Below, piece after piece: positions 1 through 12,600 of a stretch of 64,000 bases of DNA. Position 1 is the stretch's first letter. The number at the start of each line of letters is the position of its first letter. The notes under the pieces are model-generated. The model made no database searches and was not told the origin of the DNA. It saw only the letters and a program-made list of their open reading frames with translations. The stretch is from Stereum hirsutum FP-91666 SS1. Taxonomy: Eukaryota > Basidiomycota > Agaricomycetes > Russulales > Stereaceae. The position numbers and the translations under genes were made by a program. The stretch is from contig NW_006763135.1 of assembly GCF_000264905.1 (NCBI RefSeq), positions 1,033,179 through 1,097,178 of the forward strand, read 5' to 3'.

Positions 1-753
1 CGCATACCGCTTTATCCCATGCCCAAATTGAAGACATTAAATCCGAGTATGTTCGCTTCCCCTTCACCCAGCGCTTGTACGGACGTGTATCGAATTTTCC
101 ATCAAACTCCGGGCTGCTGATCATGCTGTGATAAGCCTGCCGGATATCCCGACAGTGGACAATGTATTCTTCGCGCTTCCAGGAAGGTGAGGAGTCGTCG
201 ATTGGGCCATTCCAACGAACAATGAAGGACGTCCAAGGCGTCGGTCCGACCTTGATGGCGTCGATCGCGGCAAGGAGTTCGTCGTAGTTGTTGAAAAAAC
301 CACCTTCTGAGCTAGCTTGCCCGTCCAGGATGCGCTGTGCTTTCATAATGTCGAGAAGGCGGTTTACTGAGGGCCGGGATGTCTGCTCGCCTTCATAGTG
401 GTACTCAACGAAATCGAAGTTCGGCCTGGTGGTGAACGGGTCCCAGTTGGAGGTCCTGCGAAAGCGAACGGAGATGTTGAACGTAACGGAAGCGGTGTTG
501 AGGTGAACGCAGGCGAACGGGAGGCGAAGGAAGATAGGGTTGGTACGGATGGAGATGGGATGGGGGTGGCAAACACGAGAACCGTCGTAGAGAGAGGGAA
601 GGTTGGTGATGTGGAAGGCGAAAAGGACATCGTCGTTGGACACACGGGCAAAGATAAGGCGCCACCTGTCAACGTCGACCGTAGACGCTCAGGATCGACG
701 TCGTCGTCGTTGAGCAGTGCATCCAGCCAGGAAGGTATGTTCGGTCTAATCAT
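1..753 (-). mobile_element. Plavaka-type transposase fragment, decayed
   Basis: Minus-strand reading from about position 450 down to 1 gives a block typical of the N-terminal region of Plavaka (CACTA-like) transposases of Agaricomycetes: NWDPFTTRPNFDF, then a leucine-rich stretch, then PTPWTSFIVRWNG, EEYIVHCRDIRQAYHSM, SSPEFDGKFDTRPYKRW and SSIWAWDKA. In the family this block precedes the catalytic domain, which would lie to the left of the window. Upstream of about 450 the open frame is a different one (an ATG at 753, then a low-complexity Ser/Pro/Thr stretch), so a frameshift near 440-460 is needed to join the two. The element is therefore probably broken. The identity of the 1-450 block is fairly sure; the 451-753 part is only a guess. 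It could also be a domesticated fragment. Confidence 0.6.
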
Positions 754-839
754 ATCTCCGTTGAATTTAGTGTTCATCTCGACAACCAGGTTCGGAGTGG
801 CGAACAGAACTGTTGCGTGTACAGTTGACGACAGGGAGG

Positions 840-1984
840 ATGGAGGAGCCCGAATTGCCGCCAGTGCCGCCGGAGGACGAGGGTGCCAGTGCAGAGAATG
901 AGGCTGAGGGTGCACAGAATGAGGTTGAGGGTGCAGAGAATGAGAGCGATGGTCGAAGTGGCCAAGAGGGTGAAGGAGACGGTAACGGCGGGGAACACTC
1001 CAAACCCAAACCAATGCCAGTAGCCTCAACGTGGACTCGCGCCGATGCTCCTGTTCTGAACGTTCGCATTCGCCGTCAAGGTGTGACCGACATTGGTCGC
1101 TATACACTTTTCTTGGTACGTTTGTTCTTTGGCTTTTCCTTTCACCTTCCTGAGATGAGCCGCCTTCCAGACCGAAGCTGTCGACCCAAAGTTTCCAAAG
1201 TATGTCGAGCACGCTACTTTGTACCAGCCGAACGTCTTCTCGTACGAGGGCTTCGATCCCAAGAGCATGGCCATAAACGAGCTTTGCCATTACACCACCC
1301 TTCAGCATTATGCGGAAGAGTTTCGGGTGTCCGCCATGGAACACAATCTTACGATTACTGGTAAGTTTTTCCTTTCTGTTCTTACAAACTTTCCTGACCT
1401 CTTGCATATTCATTTACCGTAGACTTCTCGGTGTGTGACTTCGACATTGCCGAGGAAGTTCAAGCTCCTGGGTGCAACGTGCGGAGGATATGGCTTCGGT
1501 GCTGCGCTCTCATCGAGCTGAAAAAGTTGCAGCACTATTCCGTCTCGACGGCCCACAAGCGTCCAGCAACCGCCCCGCCCGCTCTCATCAAAGATACTCT
1601 GGATGCATTTGGCCACTACATGCACACCCGCCGTGAAGACGAGTTTTGTGAAGGGTTCTCATGTAAGATACCATTGCTTGCCTCCTCCTTCCGATATACT
1701 CAATAATTATTAATGTGATGGCAGACCTCGTGAACTCAACTGAAGACGGTTCGGGGCGCGACAAGATCAGGATTGTATTCACGAACAAGCATTCCTCGTG
1801 AGTACATCTTCTCAGTTGGCGATGTGGGCCTCGGCTCATCCCATTCTTATCTGTATCACATCTCAGAATTAATGGCCGGCGAGCTTATTACGACGATGGT
1901 GGCGAGAAAAGGTTCAAGAAGACGCGGGGATACCACCGGTGCAACATGATCTGCGAAGGCTTGAGGCTAAACTTGCCTGAGTAA
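840..1984 (+). CDS. Hypothetical protein, five exons
   Basis: I do not recognise this gene. Exons read cleanly as 840-1115, 1171-1360, 1423-1662, 1725-1797 and 1867-1984, each joined by GT-AG introns of 55-70 nt, with phases that fit. The N-terminus is acidic and Glu/Gly/Asn-rich (from MEEPELPPVPPEDEG on), then comes a more ordered part with WTRADAPVLNVRIRRQG, QPNVFSYEGFDPKSM and CHYTTLQHYAEEF, a cysteine pair in DFSVCDF and QAPGCNVRRIW, and a basic tail ending NMICEGLRLNLPE. The whole is about 298 residues. An ATG at 813 in the same frame is an alternative start, and an upstream exon cannot be excluded. It lies head-to-head with the transposase fragment, so it could be element-associated. 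No signal peptide or membrane segment is visible. Confidence 0.55.
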
Positions 1985-2752
1985 CGCACCACACAGAGCA
2001 TGATTCAATACCACTCTAGTTAATTATGTATATATATTTTCAATGGAAGGATCTGCAGTTTGTAGAAAGCGAGGTTATGACGAACAGACTCGAAGCTTCG
2101 GTCTGAAGCCGTCTGCGTCTGTCGCGTCTGATGCGTCTGACGGGGTTTTGGAACGGTCTCTGACGGAGCCCCTGTGCGTCTGACCTCTGACGGGTCTGAC
2201 GGGTCCTTCCGGGTTCCTGTCAGACGCGTCAGACGCGTCAGACGCCTCCGGGTTTTGCTGATGGACGAGCAAATCGACGGCCGTCGTTCGCGAATTTTGA
2301 CGTCGTCAGCTTGGTGCTTCGGATGCCTCCATGGCAAGCGACGAAACGCAAGCTGGCCAGCCGGCTACCGGTGATGCCATATGGATCGCCGACCCCGGCG
2401 GGATACTCATCACTACCCGCCACCGGACTCTGCGTCGACCAACCATGGAGTTTGCATTGTTCTCGGCTTTGGATGAGGAAGTGATTGGATCGAATAACGG
2501 CGCACTATTGGTACGCAAATCCTGGACACTAGTTCGGTATGTTCGCGTCACTATTGAAGATGTATACGCACATGCCAGCCCAAGGGCCACACCTGCTATA
2601 CATACACACAAACTATCATCAGAGAAACAGTAGAAATACGATTAAATAGCATGCTCGGAGACAGCAATAGGACAAGCAACACAAAGCGAGTAATAGAACC
2701 CGAATCCGAACCCATCCCAAGACAAAAAGTACATTTCTGCAGACCCTCAAGC
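1985..2752. other. Intergenic, repeat-bearing
   Basis: This stretch lies between the 3' end of the unknown plus-strand gene and the 3' end of the RNA polymerase I gene. It holds the GTCTGACG inverted repeat (separate entry) and an unsupported 100-codon plus-strand ORF at 2331-2633 with no recognisable features. I see no convincing gene. Confidence 0.6.
2085..2260. repeat. GTCTGACG-type imperfect inverted and direct repeat
   Basis: Variants of GCGTCTGACG recur at short intervals on the plus strand at about 2110-2200. The reverse complement (CAGACGCGTCAGACGCGTC) recurs at about 2220-2250, so the two halves can form a long imperfect hairpin. Short GGGTTCC and GGGTTTTG tracts sit between the units. 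Nothing suggests that it is translated, although all six frames are mostly open because the units lack stops. Confidence 0.7.
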
Positions 2753-5700
2753 CTATGCTCCCACGACGCCAACAGGACTCAACGGTGTAACCACATCAAA
2801 CACACCCGTCCCGCTCAGACTGGGTCTCCCGACGACTAGGTTGCCTGAAGGCGTCGTAAGATCATCGAAATCTCCGTAGAGGGTTGCCTCCGACAAGAAC
2901 GCTGCTGTCGTCTCGAAGGATGCTTTTAGTAATGGTGATGGATGCATCCCGATCCCTTTTCGGTTGAACGGCTTGTAGCCGCCCTCAAATGTCTGTCGTT
3001 CTCTTCCGTCAGCGACCAGGAAACATGAAAACATGATGATGATAGGTTGGGAGGTGGTAAGGGGAAGAAACTGACCATGTAATCAGCAATGAGCTCTAGA
3101 TGGCGACTGTCGACGTCGATTTTGTACACGTCGAACACGCCACTCATTTCTCTCACAATGGCCGCACGAGCCATCTCGACTCCATAAGTCATCAGAATGG
3201 CGTAGATGTCGTTCGAGTAGATTGAGTCCTCTTCGATCATGCTTTCCACACCACTGCAGGCGAAACGCCACATGCCCTTGAAGTTCGAGCCGTTTGTCGT
3301 GACCTGCGGAAGAAAGTGTATGAGGACAAGAGACGGAGATGATAGGTGTCAGGAAAAGAAAGCATACCTTAACGCGACCATCCTTGTTGTCCTCACGCAC
3401 ACGGAAACAGTCTGCAATATGGGGAATTTCGCGGACGATAGTCTTGACGCAAGTACGCTCAACGATGCCAACAAGAAGCAGTTTGGGCAAGTCAGAGCCG
3501 AACTGGAAGCGAAAATTAGTAGTGAGTACGGTCACTGAACAAGAACATATGGCCTCAAACTAACCTCAAGCTCAATTGTGCTCCCAGACTCGGTGAACTT
3601 GAAAGACGTAGCCTGCGGGAAATGTTGCAAGAAATCCTGTTCGACTTTCGCCACCGCCGCCTTCAATGACCCCGACACCTTCGACTTCTTCGACTTCTTC
3701 GACTTCTTCTCTCCGTCACCATCCTCGTCCTCACTGTCGCCCTTATCTGCATATGCAGCCTCGACGCCTGCATCCCCAAATTCACCCTCACTTCCTGCAT
3801 CCTCATCTTCGTCTTCGTCCGACTCATACGTCGCCACCTGCTTCGCCTGTCTCCTCCTCTTCTCTCCCGACGCATCCCCATCGCCAACTTCACTCTCCTC
3901 ATCATCGTCCTTTCCACTCCTCCCCTTCGGCTCTGCACTATCGTCCACCTCCCCATCGTCGTCTCCAGCACCCGGGGCCCCATCCCCACTCGGCTTCTTT
4001 CCCTTCCCCAGCTCTGCCATCTGGCTCTTCAGATCTGCGTCCAACTTCTTCATCTCCGCCACGATCTCCTTCCTCAAAATCAACGGGAACATCGCGCTAA
4101 ACACCGCCAAGACATCTTTCGGAGTAACGTCGTATTCCGTTGTGTATTCTGACGGAGGGAAAAACGCAAGGTCGATGGTGAAATGTTTCGTACGCGTAGT
4201 TCGGTCGTTGGGGTTCACGATCAACGATTCGGTGACGGTGACGACGTCGATGACTTGTGCGAGAGTCAACCGGGATGCTTTTTTGCAGAAGGAGTCGATG
4301 GTGGGAATGGGGATGGAGGCCGGGATGGTCATTGTCATTGAAGGGGTTTTGGGCTTTGTTGAGGCGGTCATGACAATTTCTCGGAGACGGGGGATACCGA
4401 GGGTGACGTTTGCTGCTCCGTGACCTGTTCATCGTGGCTTGGTGAGTATGTACACAGACGGAGAGACGGCGGAAGACTACAAACCGGCAAAATGGAAAGT
4501 GTTGAGTGTCATCTGGGTCGATGGCTCCCCAACACTGGACATGATAAGTGTCAGCGAAAAGAAAGCACGATAAGTGAAAACGTAAAATCGCATACCCTTG
4601 ACCAGCCAATAAACCCACGGCCTCTCCGGGCTCTACCAGACTCCTCAGATACTTGAAAAGCATCAAGCTCTTCAAATGTTTCGGCGCTAATAGCGGATCT
4701 CTCCTCTTGATCTTTCTCTCTGCCGTCCCATCCTCCATCTCCGCATCCTCGTCCTCTTCCTCGTCTTCGTCGTCAGCGCCAGTCAATAACCCGTCAGGAT
4801 TCGCCTTCATATACGCTTCCAACTTCTCCGCGAACTTCTCCGACGTAGCGCCCAAAAATAAGGCCGGGCTATACTTCTCCATCGGCGTCTCCAACGCGTC
4901 CCTCTTCGCCGGCGTGTCCTTATCCTTCCTCTCCGCCGACTTCTTCAACACTTTCCTCATATACTTCACTGCCTTCTTATCATCTATCACACCTTGTGGC
5001 CTATGGATCTGCAGCCTCTCGAGTAAAGACTTGAAGTTCTGCGCCATAAACGCGAACTGGTACAAATGCTTCTGCTTCGTCACGTCCAGCGCATCCCCTC
5101 CGTAATGGAACTGATAGACCGAATCGTCGCTCCCGCGCACAGTATTATCATAATGCACGCGAATGCCCTCCAAGTGCTTGATGAGCGACCGTTGGAGGTA
5201 CCCAGACCTCGAAGTCTTGACAGCCGTATCGATGAGACCTTCCCGTCCAGCCATACAGTGGAAGAAAAACTCCTGGGGCTTCACGCCGGTCAAGAACCGA
5301 CTGGCGACGTATCCACCCGCGATGGCCTTCGTTTCAAAAGGCTTGAACGAAGGGAGCGTTTTACCGCTCACCATCACCGGCACTCGACGACCCTCGAGCT
5401 CCTGCTGTCCGAGCGCGCACGAGATCTGCTGAGCATTCACCGCGCTACCTTTCGCTCCGGACTGGGTCATGGCCTGCATGTGGTTGTGCGGGAATTTGCG
5501 GGAGAGTCCGTTAGGCATGACGGCGTCTGCGATGGATTTGGTCAATTTCGCGAGCTTGGTCTTGACGGTCATATCGAGCCCGGCCATCTTGTTATCGTCG
5601 CGAAGAACGTCCCGGAGCAATCTCGTGAGCGCGGCATGTTTCTCGTGCGCAGGCGTATCCGCGAGCGAAGGGAAATTGTCCATCGCACCCTCCGTACCAA

Positions 5701-8700
5701 AGTTCGCTGCATTCCTGATCAACTCCGTTCGCTTCGCGTTACCCGCGTCCGTGAGCGTGAGATCGTCCATACGACAAGTAAAAGCGCGATGCTGCAAGAA
5801 CTTGGTGAAGAGGCGGCTGAGGACACCGAGAAGACGGCCGGCGACGTCAGCTCCGTAGAGCTCGTAGACGGAATGCACGAGACCGTAGTCGCTCGCACCG
5901 AAGGCGGACTTGTCCAGTGTTCCGCAGAGGAGTTCGCCGTGCATGAAAATGACTTCGCCTTCCTGCGAGCCGGGTCCCCAGGCCGATTGAGGGACCTTGG
6001 CCTTGGCGGAGAGGTTGAGCCCTTGTGAGTGCGTCGGAGTGATGTTGAGCATGACGGTCGAGATCTATTTGACGGTAATGACAGTCCTTAAATGGTATTT
6101 GTAGAAAAAGTAAGAGGTAAACGCACAATTTGCTTTCCGGTCCACAAAGGCTTTGGCTTCCATATCGTCGGCGGCAAGGTCCTCAGCCTCCCACTCTCAT
6201 GGAACGTATCGTCCTCAGGCCGTAGTGCTCCATAAAGGAGCTGAAAGTACTCTTCACGGGTGAAGAACGTCTCCTGGTTCGTCATCCAAAGACCGGCAAC
6301 AACGTGATCCTGGATGAGACCACGGAGAGGCTTTCCCGAAGTCGGGACGAGGTACTGGTTGTCTGTGTTGGCAATGAGCATGGCCTCTGCTCGTGCGACC
6401 TCGTTCTGGGGGAAATGGATATTCATCTCTGCAGTGATATGTCAGAATGGGGCATATCATGAGGAAGATGAAGTGACGTACCATCACCATCGAAATCAGC
6501 TATGTAACCCCAATTCGCCAAAAGTCAGTCGCGTCCACATATACTAAGAGAACACGAACGCACCGTTATACGAGTTACTGCAATTACATACAAAGGCGTC
6601 AATACATGCCCAAGCTCAACAACACACACCCAATATAAAATCGCGAGCTCACCAATTAGCATAGTGCATTCGAATCGTTTTCTCGCCCTTCAACACCCTC
6701 GCCTTATGCGCCATCATACTCGGTTTATGCAACGTAGGCTGTCGGTTCAATATCAACATATCACCGTCCCTCAGATGACGATGGACCTTCTTGTTGACCG
6801 ACGCTGTCCGCGTAGACAAGCCGAAGCCGGATCGACCGTTGGTGTTACCCTGTGGCGTCAAGAGCTGATTCGCGATGGCCGTTCTTTGCTCAACCGTCAG
6901 TTTATCCTGCACACCATCCGGTAAATATCATTAAGGTTTTTGTTTATCTCAGATATCCGAGTGAGAGGGAAAGGAGGGCAGACATACGAGGAACTGTTGG
7001 CTGCCGTCCTCATACTCGACTATCGAAGCGCCTGGGTATATCTTAGGCCCGTTGATGACGAGCTGCCGCATTTCGTGGATGTTGGCAGTGGTGACAGGTT
7101 CGGGGAATGTAAGTTTTCGAGCGAATACAGGTGGGATACCGATCTCGTTCGGCTCGATATTGACGTCCGGAGAGATGACGGATCGAGCAGCGTAGTTCAC
7201 TCGTTTACCCTAAGATTTGATATTATCGAGACGGTCAGATCTTATTCTCATATTTTAGGGTGATAATAATGAAGGGCATACCATCATATGTTTTCGGAAC
7301 AACCCCTCCTTCTTTTCCAACCCCTGCTTCACACCCTGAGGTGGCAATTTCCCCTGCTTCACCGGTGCCGGATTCTTACTGCTATCGATAAAACTGTTAA
7401 CGTCGATCTGCAGCTGCACCAATGTCTCCAACAGGGTCCCCAATAATCTCCTCCTCTCCTCTTCGTTGAACGCCTCCTCCTTCACCGACGCCACCTTCAA
7501 ACTCTCGTTCACGTCCCGCAGCCTATAAGTCGTATTCAGAACCTTGCCAAGCAGCTCGTTCTGTGAATGTTCGAAGATCGTATCGTTCATGATTGCTGGA
7601 GGACGGAAACGGGTAGGCGCAACGGGTACGACCTCCATGAAGAACATATCCGCGGAGGCCATAGATAGTCCTGCGGCATTGACGGGTGCAAGGGGCCCAT
7701 GCCGTCCATAGAGCATAGCACACATCGTCGCCTCTTTATGGAACAGACGACGTAGATGGGCGCGGCATTCTGAAGGAGGCATGATGCGCTCGTTACGACC
7801 GCGGGCGCCTTTGATTTTACCATTGGCCGCTCGGGCCACACCTTCTACGCGGTCCTCCTGTTGTGCGGAATCGGATTCCTCGTCGTCGGAGAATGTAGCG
7901 TCGCCAGCACCTTCGTCTTCGGACATATCGACGTCCGGGTCTTCCACTGTAGAGGAGTCGGGTGCGGATGAATTTTTGGAGGTATGGATTTCGTGAAGAA
8001 CGTTGGCACGTCGAAGACCAAGTGCGTCGTGCATAGCTTTTTGTTTTGGAGTGAGATCATACTCAATAATTTTCGTGTGGCCCTCCTTGCGGAAAGTATA
8101 ACCGTGCCTAACCCAATGAAATTACCTGTCGGCTTTGGGGTAAGAACGACAGAAATGAAATCGGACTCACGCGCCACAGGGAGTGCACTTCTTCACAATG
8201 GCTGCCTTCAAGAATTCCATGATCAGGTCCTTCCGAGCTTGGAAGACCAGGCTGTCTTTGTACGCATCTCTCTTGCTTCCTGATGCGCGCGAGAGCGTGA
8301 GCCTGATGTAGAGTTCCAGGCGGGCTTCATACGCATCGACGGTTTCGCCAGGGGCGTCATCGTCCATTGCGTCTTCATCCGTCTTGGTAACGATGTTCAT
8401 CTCGTCAATCATCTGGATAGCCTCCAACTGTCCTGCTTCAAGTAAGCGCAATTTTGCCTGGTATTTCAAAAGCTACTTTCCGGAAAGCAAAGTTAGGCTA
8501 TCGCAGAGATGAAGAGAAGAGAGCACACGCACCGTTGGTCGGCTCATTTTAAATCTGTGACAGAAGAGACATGTGGCCCGGAGGAGGTTATACATGTTCA
8601 TCATGAAGAGGGGGTGGAATACGGGATTGGGAAGTTCGATATGGCCGAAATGGCCTGGGCAGGCGAAGTAGTTCAGGTGGCATGTCGAGCACCTGGAAGT

Positions 8701-8940
8701 ATCGAATGTAGGATGTAAGTAGACATTCAAAGCTCAAAAATATTGCGGTGCGCACAAATCCTCCTTTGAGGAAGGCCCAAGAGCAGGATCATAAAGACCG
8801 CCAAGGTTTGGTCTGTTCAGGTCATCGAGCAAGACGGGGTTGACTATTTGCTTGACTGAGATGCGGCGAATGTCTTCGGTGGTGAGGAAAGAAAAGGAAA
8901 GACTCGTGATGGTCGACGGGATGGGGCGTGAGATGTTCAT
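2753..8940 (-). CDS. RPA1: DNA-directed RNA polymerase I largest subunit (A190)
   Basis: Catalytic largest subunit of RNA polymerase I, which transcribes the rDNA in the nucleolus. About 15 exons. The N-terminus carries the zinc-binding [18 protein letters not shown] near residue 62, formed by splicing 8756 to 8692, and [14 protein letters not shown]. The metal-binding NADFDGDEMN lies around 6420-6577. The bridge-helix/trigger-loop region follows: [20 protein letters not shown], then [20 protein letters not shown] and [29 protein letters not shown] sits after an acidic linker. An acidic, low-complexity jaw insert (about 3660-4010) is typical of A190 rather than of the Pol II or III subunits. 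The C-terminus with [15 protein letters not shown] matches Pol I, and there is no CTD heptad repeat. Start ATG at 8940; no in-frame break was found. The 730 bp upstream are shared with the divergent permease gene. Confidence 0.96.
6482..6577 (-). other. Two microexons encoding the RNA polymerase I catalytic motif
   Basis: Inside the A190 gene, exon 6577-6564 is 14 nt (codes C-NSYN-) and exon 6499-6482 is 18 nt (codes -ADFDGD-). Both are bounded by AG and GT, and the phases rebuild HYANCNSYNADFDGDEMN only if both are included. The next exon starts at 6428 with the end of the Glu codon. The Mg-binding aspartates of the active site therefore sit on an 18 nt exon. Confidence 0.85.
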
Positions 8941-9671
8941 GGCGTCGAAAACAAATATAGTTGACTAGAACATATAAAAAGACTGCAAAGACCAAGACTG
9001 AAGCCAGGGTACCGCGTCCGAGCGTGAGCGGGAGGAGGTGCAAACCAGAAAATTTCGCCAAGTTGGTGGGTCAGGAGAATCATTGGTCGGATCTAATCTT
9101 ATCTTCGGATGGGTGGCACCAGCTCCGCATGATCTGTGAGAAGTGTGGCACCTTCTTTCGTTCAACTTCCACTGCATAAAGCCCAGCCGCTTCGCTTTTA
9201 CCCCTGTTTGGGACCAACCAAAAGAATTATCTACCCCGCTGGTCCTTATAATTCCATGCATAATCGTAGATCAACTTTTTCTACTACTAGAGATTGATGA
9301 TAATTACAGCTCAGAGATGACGATCGCGGGGACCCGGGATACAACTTGAAGGACTCGGAGCTCACTAGCGCTCACTACCCATACAAGGTACTCTCCTTGA
9401 CTCTTCAGTTTCGTGGAGGATTATTAGTGAGATTCTCTGTCAAATGTGGAGGACACTTATACTGTTCTAGCAAACGCTCGTCAATGATTTGTCCGGCGTT
9501 CATACGTGTCGCCGACGCAGTAGCCTCCGTTGTCACCATTTCCCGATCATTTCAACTGCTGCACTTCCATCATCTCTTCCTCCACACTCGCTTCATATCA
9601 ACCTTCCAACCTGCTTTTATATTGAAGATTATATCTTGCCAGTCACTCGTTAATTTACTTCCACGCTTGCA
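8941..9671. promoter_or_regulatory. Shared divergent promoter region, RPA1 / permease
   Basis: These 731 bp separate two start codons pointing away from each other. No coding frame with recognisable features was found. Pyrimidine-rich stretches (about 9530-9610) precede the permease start, as is common for fungal transcription start regions. No clear TATA box. Confidence 0.5.
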
Positions 9672-12600
9672 ATGAGCAATGATTCCGAAACGGACCTGGA
9701 TCATGAGCGTCTGCTCAAGCCTGAACTCGATCCCGTCTCCGACATGAACGATGCGGAGGATTCTCAACGAACTGACTTCTATAAGCCTGAGCTAGACAAG
9801 GTACAGAGACGTCTAGGTAGTACACATATCCAAATGTAGGCTATAGAGTAATCCTTTACATGTGGTTGACGCTTATCATTGTTTGCTGAACGTCTCAACA
9901 GGCTTGCGGTACGGAGTTCTTCTAGACACCCTTCGAAGCTCGCTTACAATGAGCCCTGAAAGATTGCTAGCGTTATAGGTACAGGGCTGTTTCTAGCCAT
10001 TGGCAAGACGCTATCCTACACAGGACCTCTGGGCCTACTCATAGTCTTCGCTCATGTCGGCACAGTCGCTTTTGCGTGAGCAGAACAATTCTTTCGTTGA
10101 CAAAAGCGCAAAGGGGTTCTTACATGCATGATTCTTGCAGCTCTCTGGCTTCCGTATCTGAGATGACCGCGTTTGCTCCGGTATCTGGCTCCTTCTCTCA
10201 CTTCGGTGAGGGGTCTGGTTACCTTCCTTGACGTAGCGTTGCGCTGATAGAGTGGGTTTGAAAGCCGCACGATGGGTGGATCCTGCTCTTGGTTTTGCTG
10301 TGAGTGCGAATACAATAAACCCTTTTTCGACAGTATTACTACTGAGTACACCTATTACAGGTCGGATGGGTGAGTCCGCCTCAACACAATTACGACGGCA
10401 GCATCCATGACTTACATTTCTTCCATACCAGAATTACTTTTATGTGGGTTCAGACACCGCATCCTTACAACATAGTCATCCCATTAAATTGTTCTTGGGT
10501 TTACAGGCTTGTGCAATCACTCTTCCCGCAGAGATCTCCGCTGCTGCCGTACTTGTACGTTTCTGGGACAAAGATGTGAGTACTGTTTGTTTCCTCTTTC
10601 AACGTCCTGTATATTTTTTTGACGCAGTCTATACCCAGTCCAGTCATATGGCTGCCTACATTTCTCTCTTCGTCGTCATGGTCTTTATAGTGAACTTATT
10701 TGGTGCACGGTGAGCGTTGACCCGATGCCCTCTACTACTGAGTCGCTGATGAATCCACTACATGTTCGTAGGGCGTTTGCCAACAGTAAGGCACCCTGTA
10801 TTCGACATGTCATTCCAAACTCATGTCGGTCAACTAGCTGAAATCGTCTTCTCCGCCCTCAAACGTGAGTTTGAATCTTCACATACAGTGCATGTTTCTG
10901 ATAATGATCTATCCGAGCCCTCTAGTCTCTCTTATCGCGGGACTGGTACGCATTCTCGATGTGTTTACAATGATCAATTCAAGCACGGATGTTCTCCTCA
11001 AATAGATCATCGGAGGACTGATAATTGACCTCGGGGGTGGCCCGGACCAAACAAGGTATGCAATACACGATACCAACGTTCTCTAATAACAGAGTGACCT
11101 GTAAACTAACTCATGAGCCACAGCCACGGATTCGAGGTAAATAACTGGGACACGATATCATCCCATACACGACCTAACGTCCAGAAAGTATTGGCGTGAT
11201 CCCGGACCCATGGTTTCCTGTAGGTCGCACTCGCTCAACGATACCTCGCATATGCTGACCCGTCCCTTTTCACTGGTAGCCCTCGAGCCCGGTGCCGCCG
11301 GTCGCTTCCTAGGTCTTCTATTAGCCACGACACCGGCCGCGTTCTCAATGGGAGGGATGGAGATCATCACCGTGTAAGCCGTCGCATACCTCAACATGAC
11401 CTATCTCTTCTTGGTCATCATGCGTCGTTCTGACAGAGTTTCATCTGCAGAGCTGCAGCAGAGACAAAGAATCCGCGAAAGAATATCGTAACAGCGATGA
11501 AGACAGTTTTCTTTCGCATTTTCTTCTGCTATGTACGTGTCTATCCCACTACGACATTGATGATTTTACTATGTTGACTTTATGCCAAACATGTTTGTTT
11601 CCACAGATCCTCACAGCTTTCGTGATAGGACTACTCATTCCGTCCAACGACCCGGAACTCCTCAGGTATATTTTTCGACGAGCAGTAATAAGTTCCAATA
11701 CGCGTACTAACTCGAACTGCTCTACTACACCGATAATAGCGTACACGAAGGCTCTGGCCAATCCCCCTTTGTCCTCGCATTCCATCGCGCGGGAGTGAAA
11801 GGTTGGACACTCGCTTTCCCGGAAACTTCATATCATTAACGCAATAATATACTGTCGCCCACTAGTCCTTCCCTCGATTATCAACGCCGTAGTCCTCTCG
11901 AGCGCATTCTCGAGCGCTAACGGCATGCTCTACAGCTCTTCCCGACTACTTTACGCGCTCGCTCTGCAAGGACAGGCTCCGAAATGGTTTGCTACTGTTA
12001 CAGCCAGTGGTCTTCCGCTGAGGGCCACATTAGTTGCGGTGAGTCTGAGGCGCGGGCGTTGTCCATGGACGTGACGTTGGTAGATGATAAGATAACTCTG
12101 CAAACTACAAATCAGGGATCGTTTTCTGTTCTAGCATTCTTGAATGTCCAGACGGAGGCTGGGACTGTCTTCAGGTGATTTCTCCGCTGGGCAACGTGAC
12201 ATGCCACTAACAAATATATCCTAGTTGGTTTCTGAGCCTCTCAACTGTCGGAGGACTACTCAAGTACGTTCTCCTTTTGAAGCACTCAACATGCTCTGCA
12301 ATTCAAAGCCTGACCGCTCCTTATCACACTAGCTGGTTAATGATTGGCGTCAGCTACTTGGCCTTCTGTGAGCTCTGCAACCTAGGTTCCTGCCTGATTT
12401 GTCGTCCAGACTTTCTAAATCGAAATCGTATCTGTACGTAGACAACGGCCTAAAGGCTCAGGGGATGGAAGGCGAGTTACGCGGCATCTATCGCTCTCGT
12501 TTTCAGCCTTACGCCGCAATATGGACTATTACCTGGTAAGCATTCACCACATCGCCGCCAGCACTGACATAACTTATCTGGTGAATTGGTCCTGCATCAT

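Noticed and set aside
364..1413. 349-codon minus-strand ORF
   Set aside because: Only its lower end may belong to the transposase; the part above 840 is antisense to the spliced plus-strand gene, and the frame does not match the Plavaka block below 450.
2331..2633. 100-codon plus-strand ORF after the inverted repeat
   Set aside because: No domain, no clear start context and it ends in low-complexity sequence; kept as unsupported.
5066..6028. 320-codon plus-strand ORF
   Set aside because: Antisense shadow of the RNA polymerase I trigger-loop exon.
9836..10709. Apparent stop codons and frameshift in the permease, suggesting a pseudogene
   Set aside because: All breaks disappear with the 7 nt exon 9902-9908, the donor at 10444 and the acceptor at 10638; the whole CDS sums to a multiple of three.
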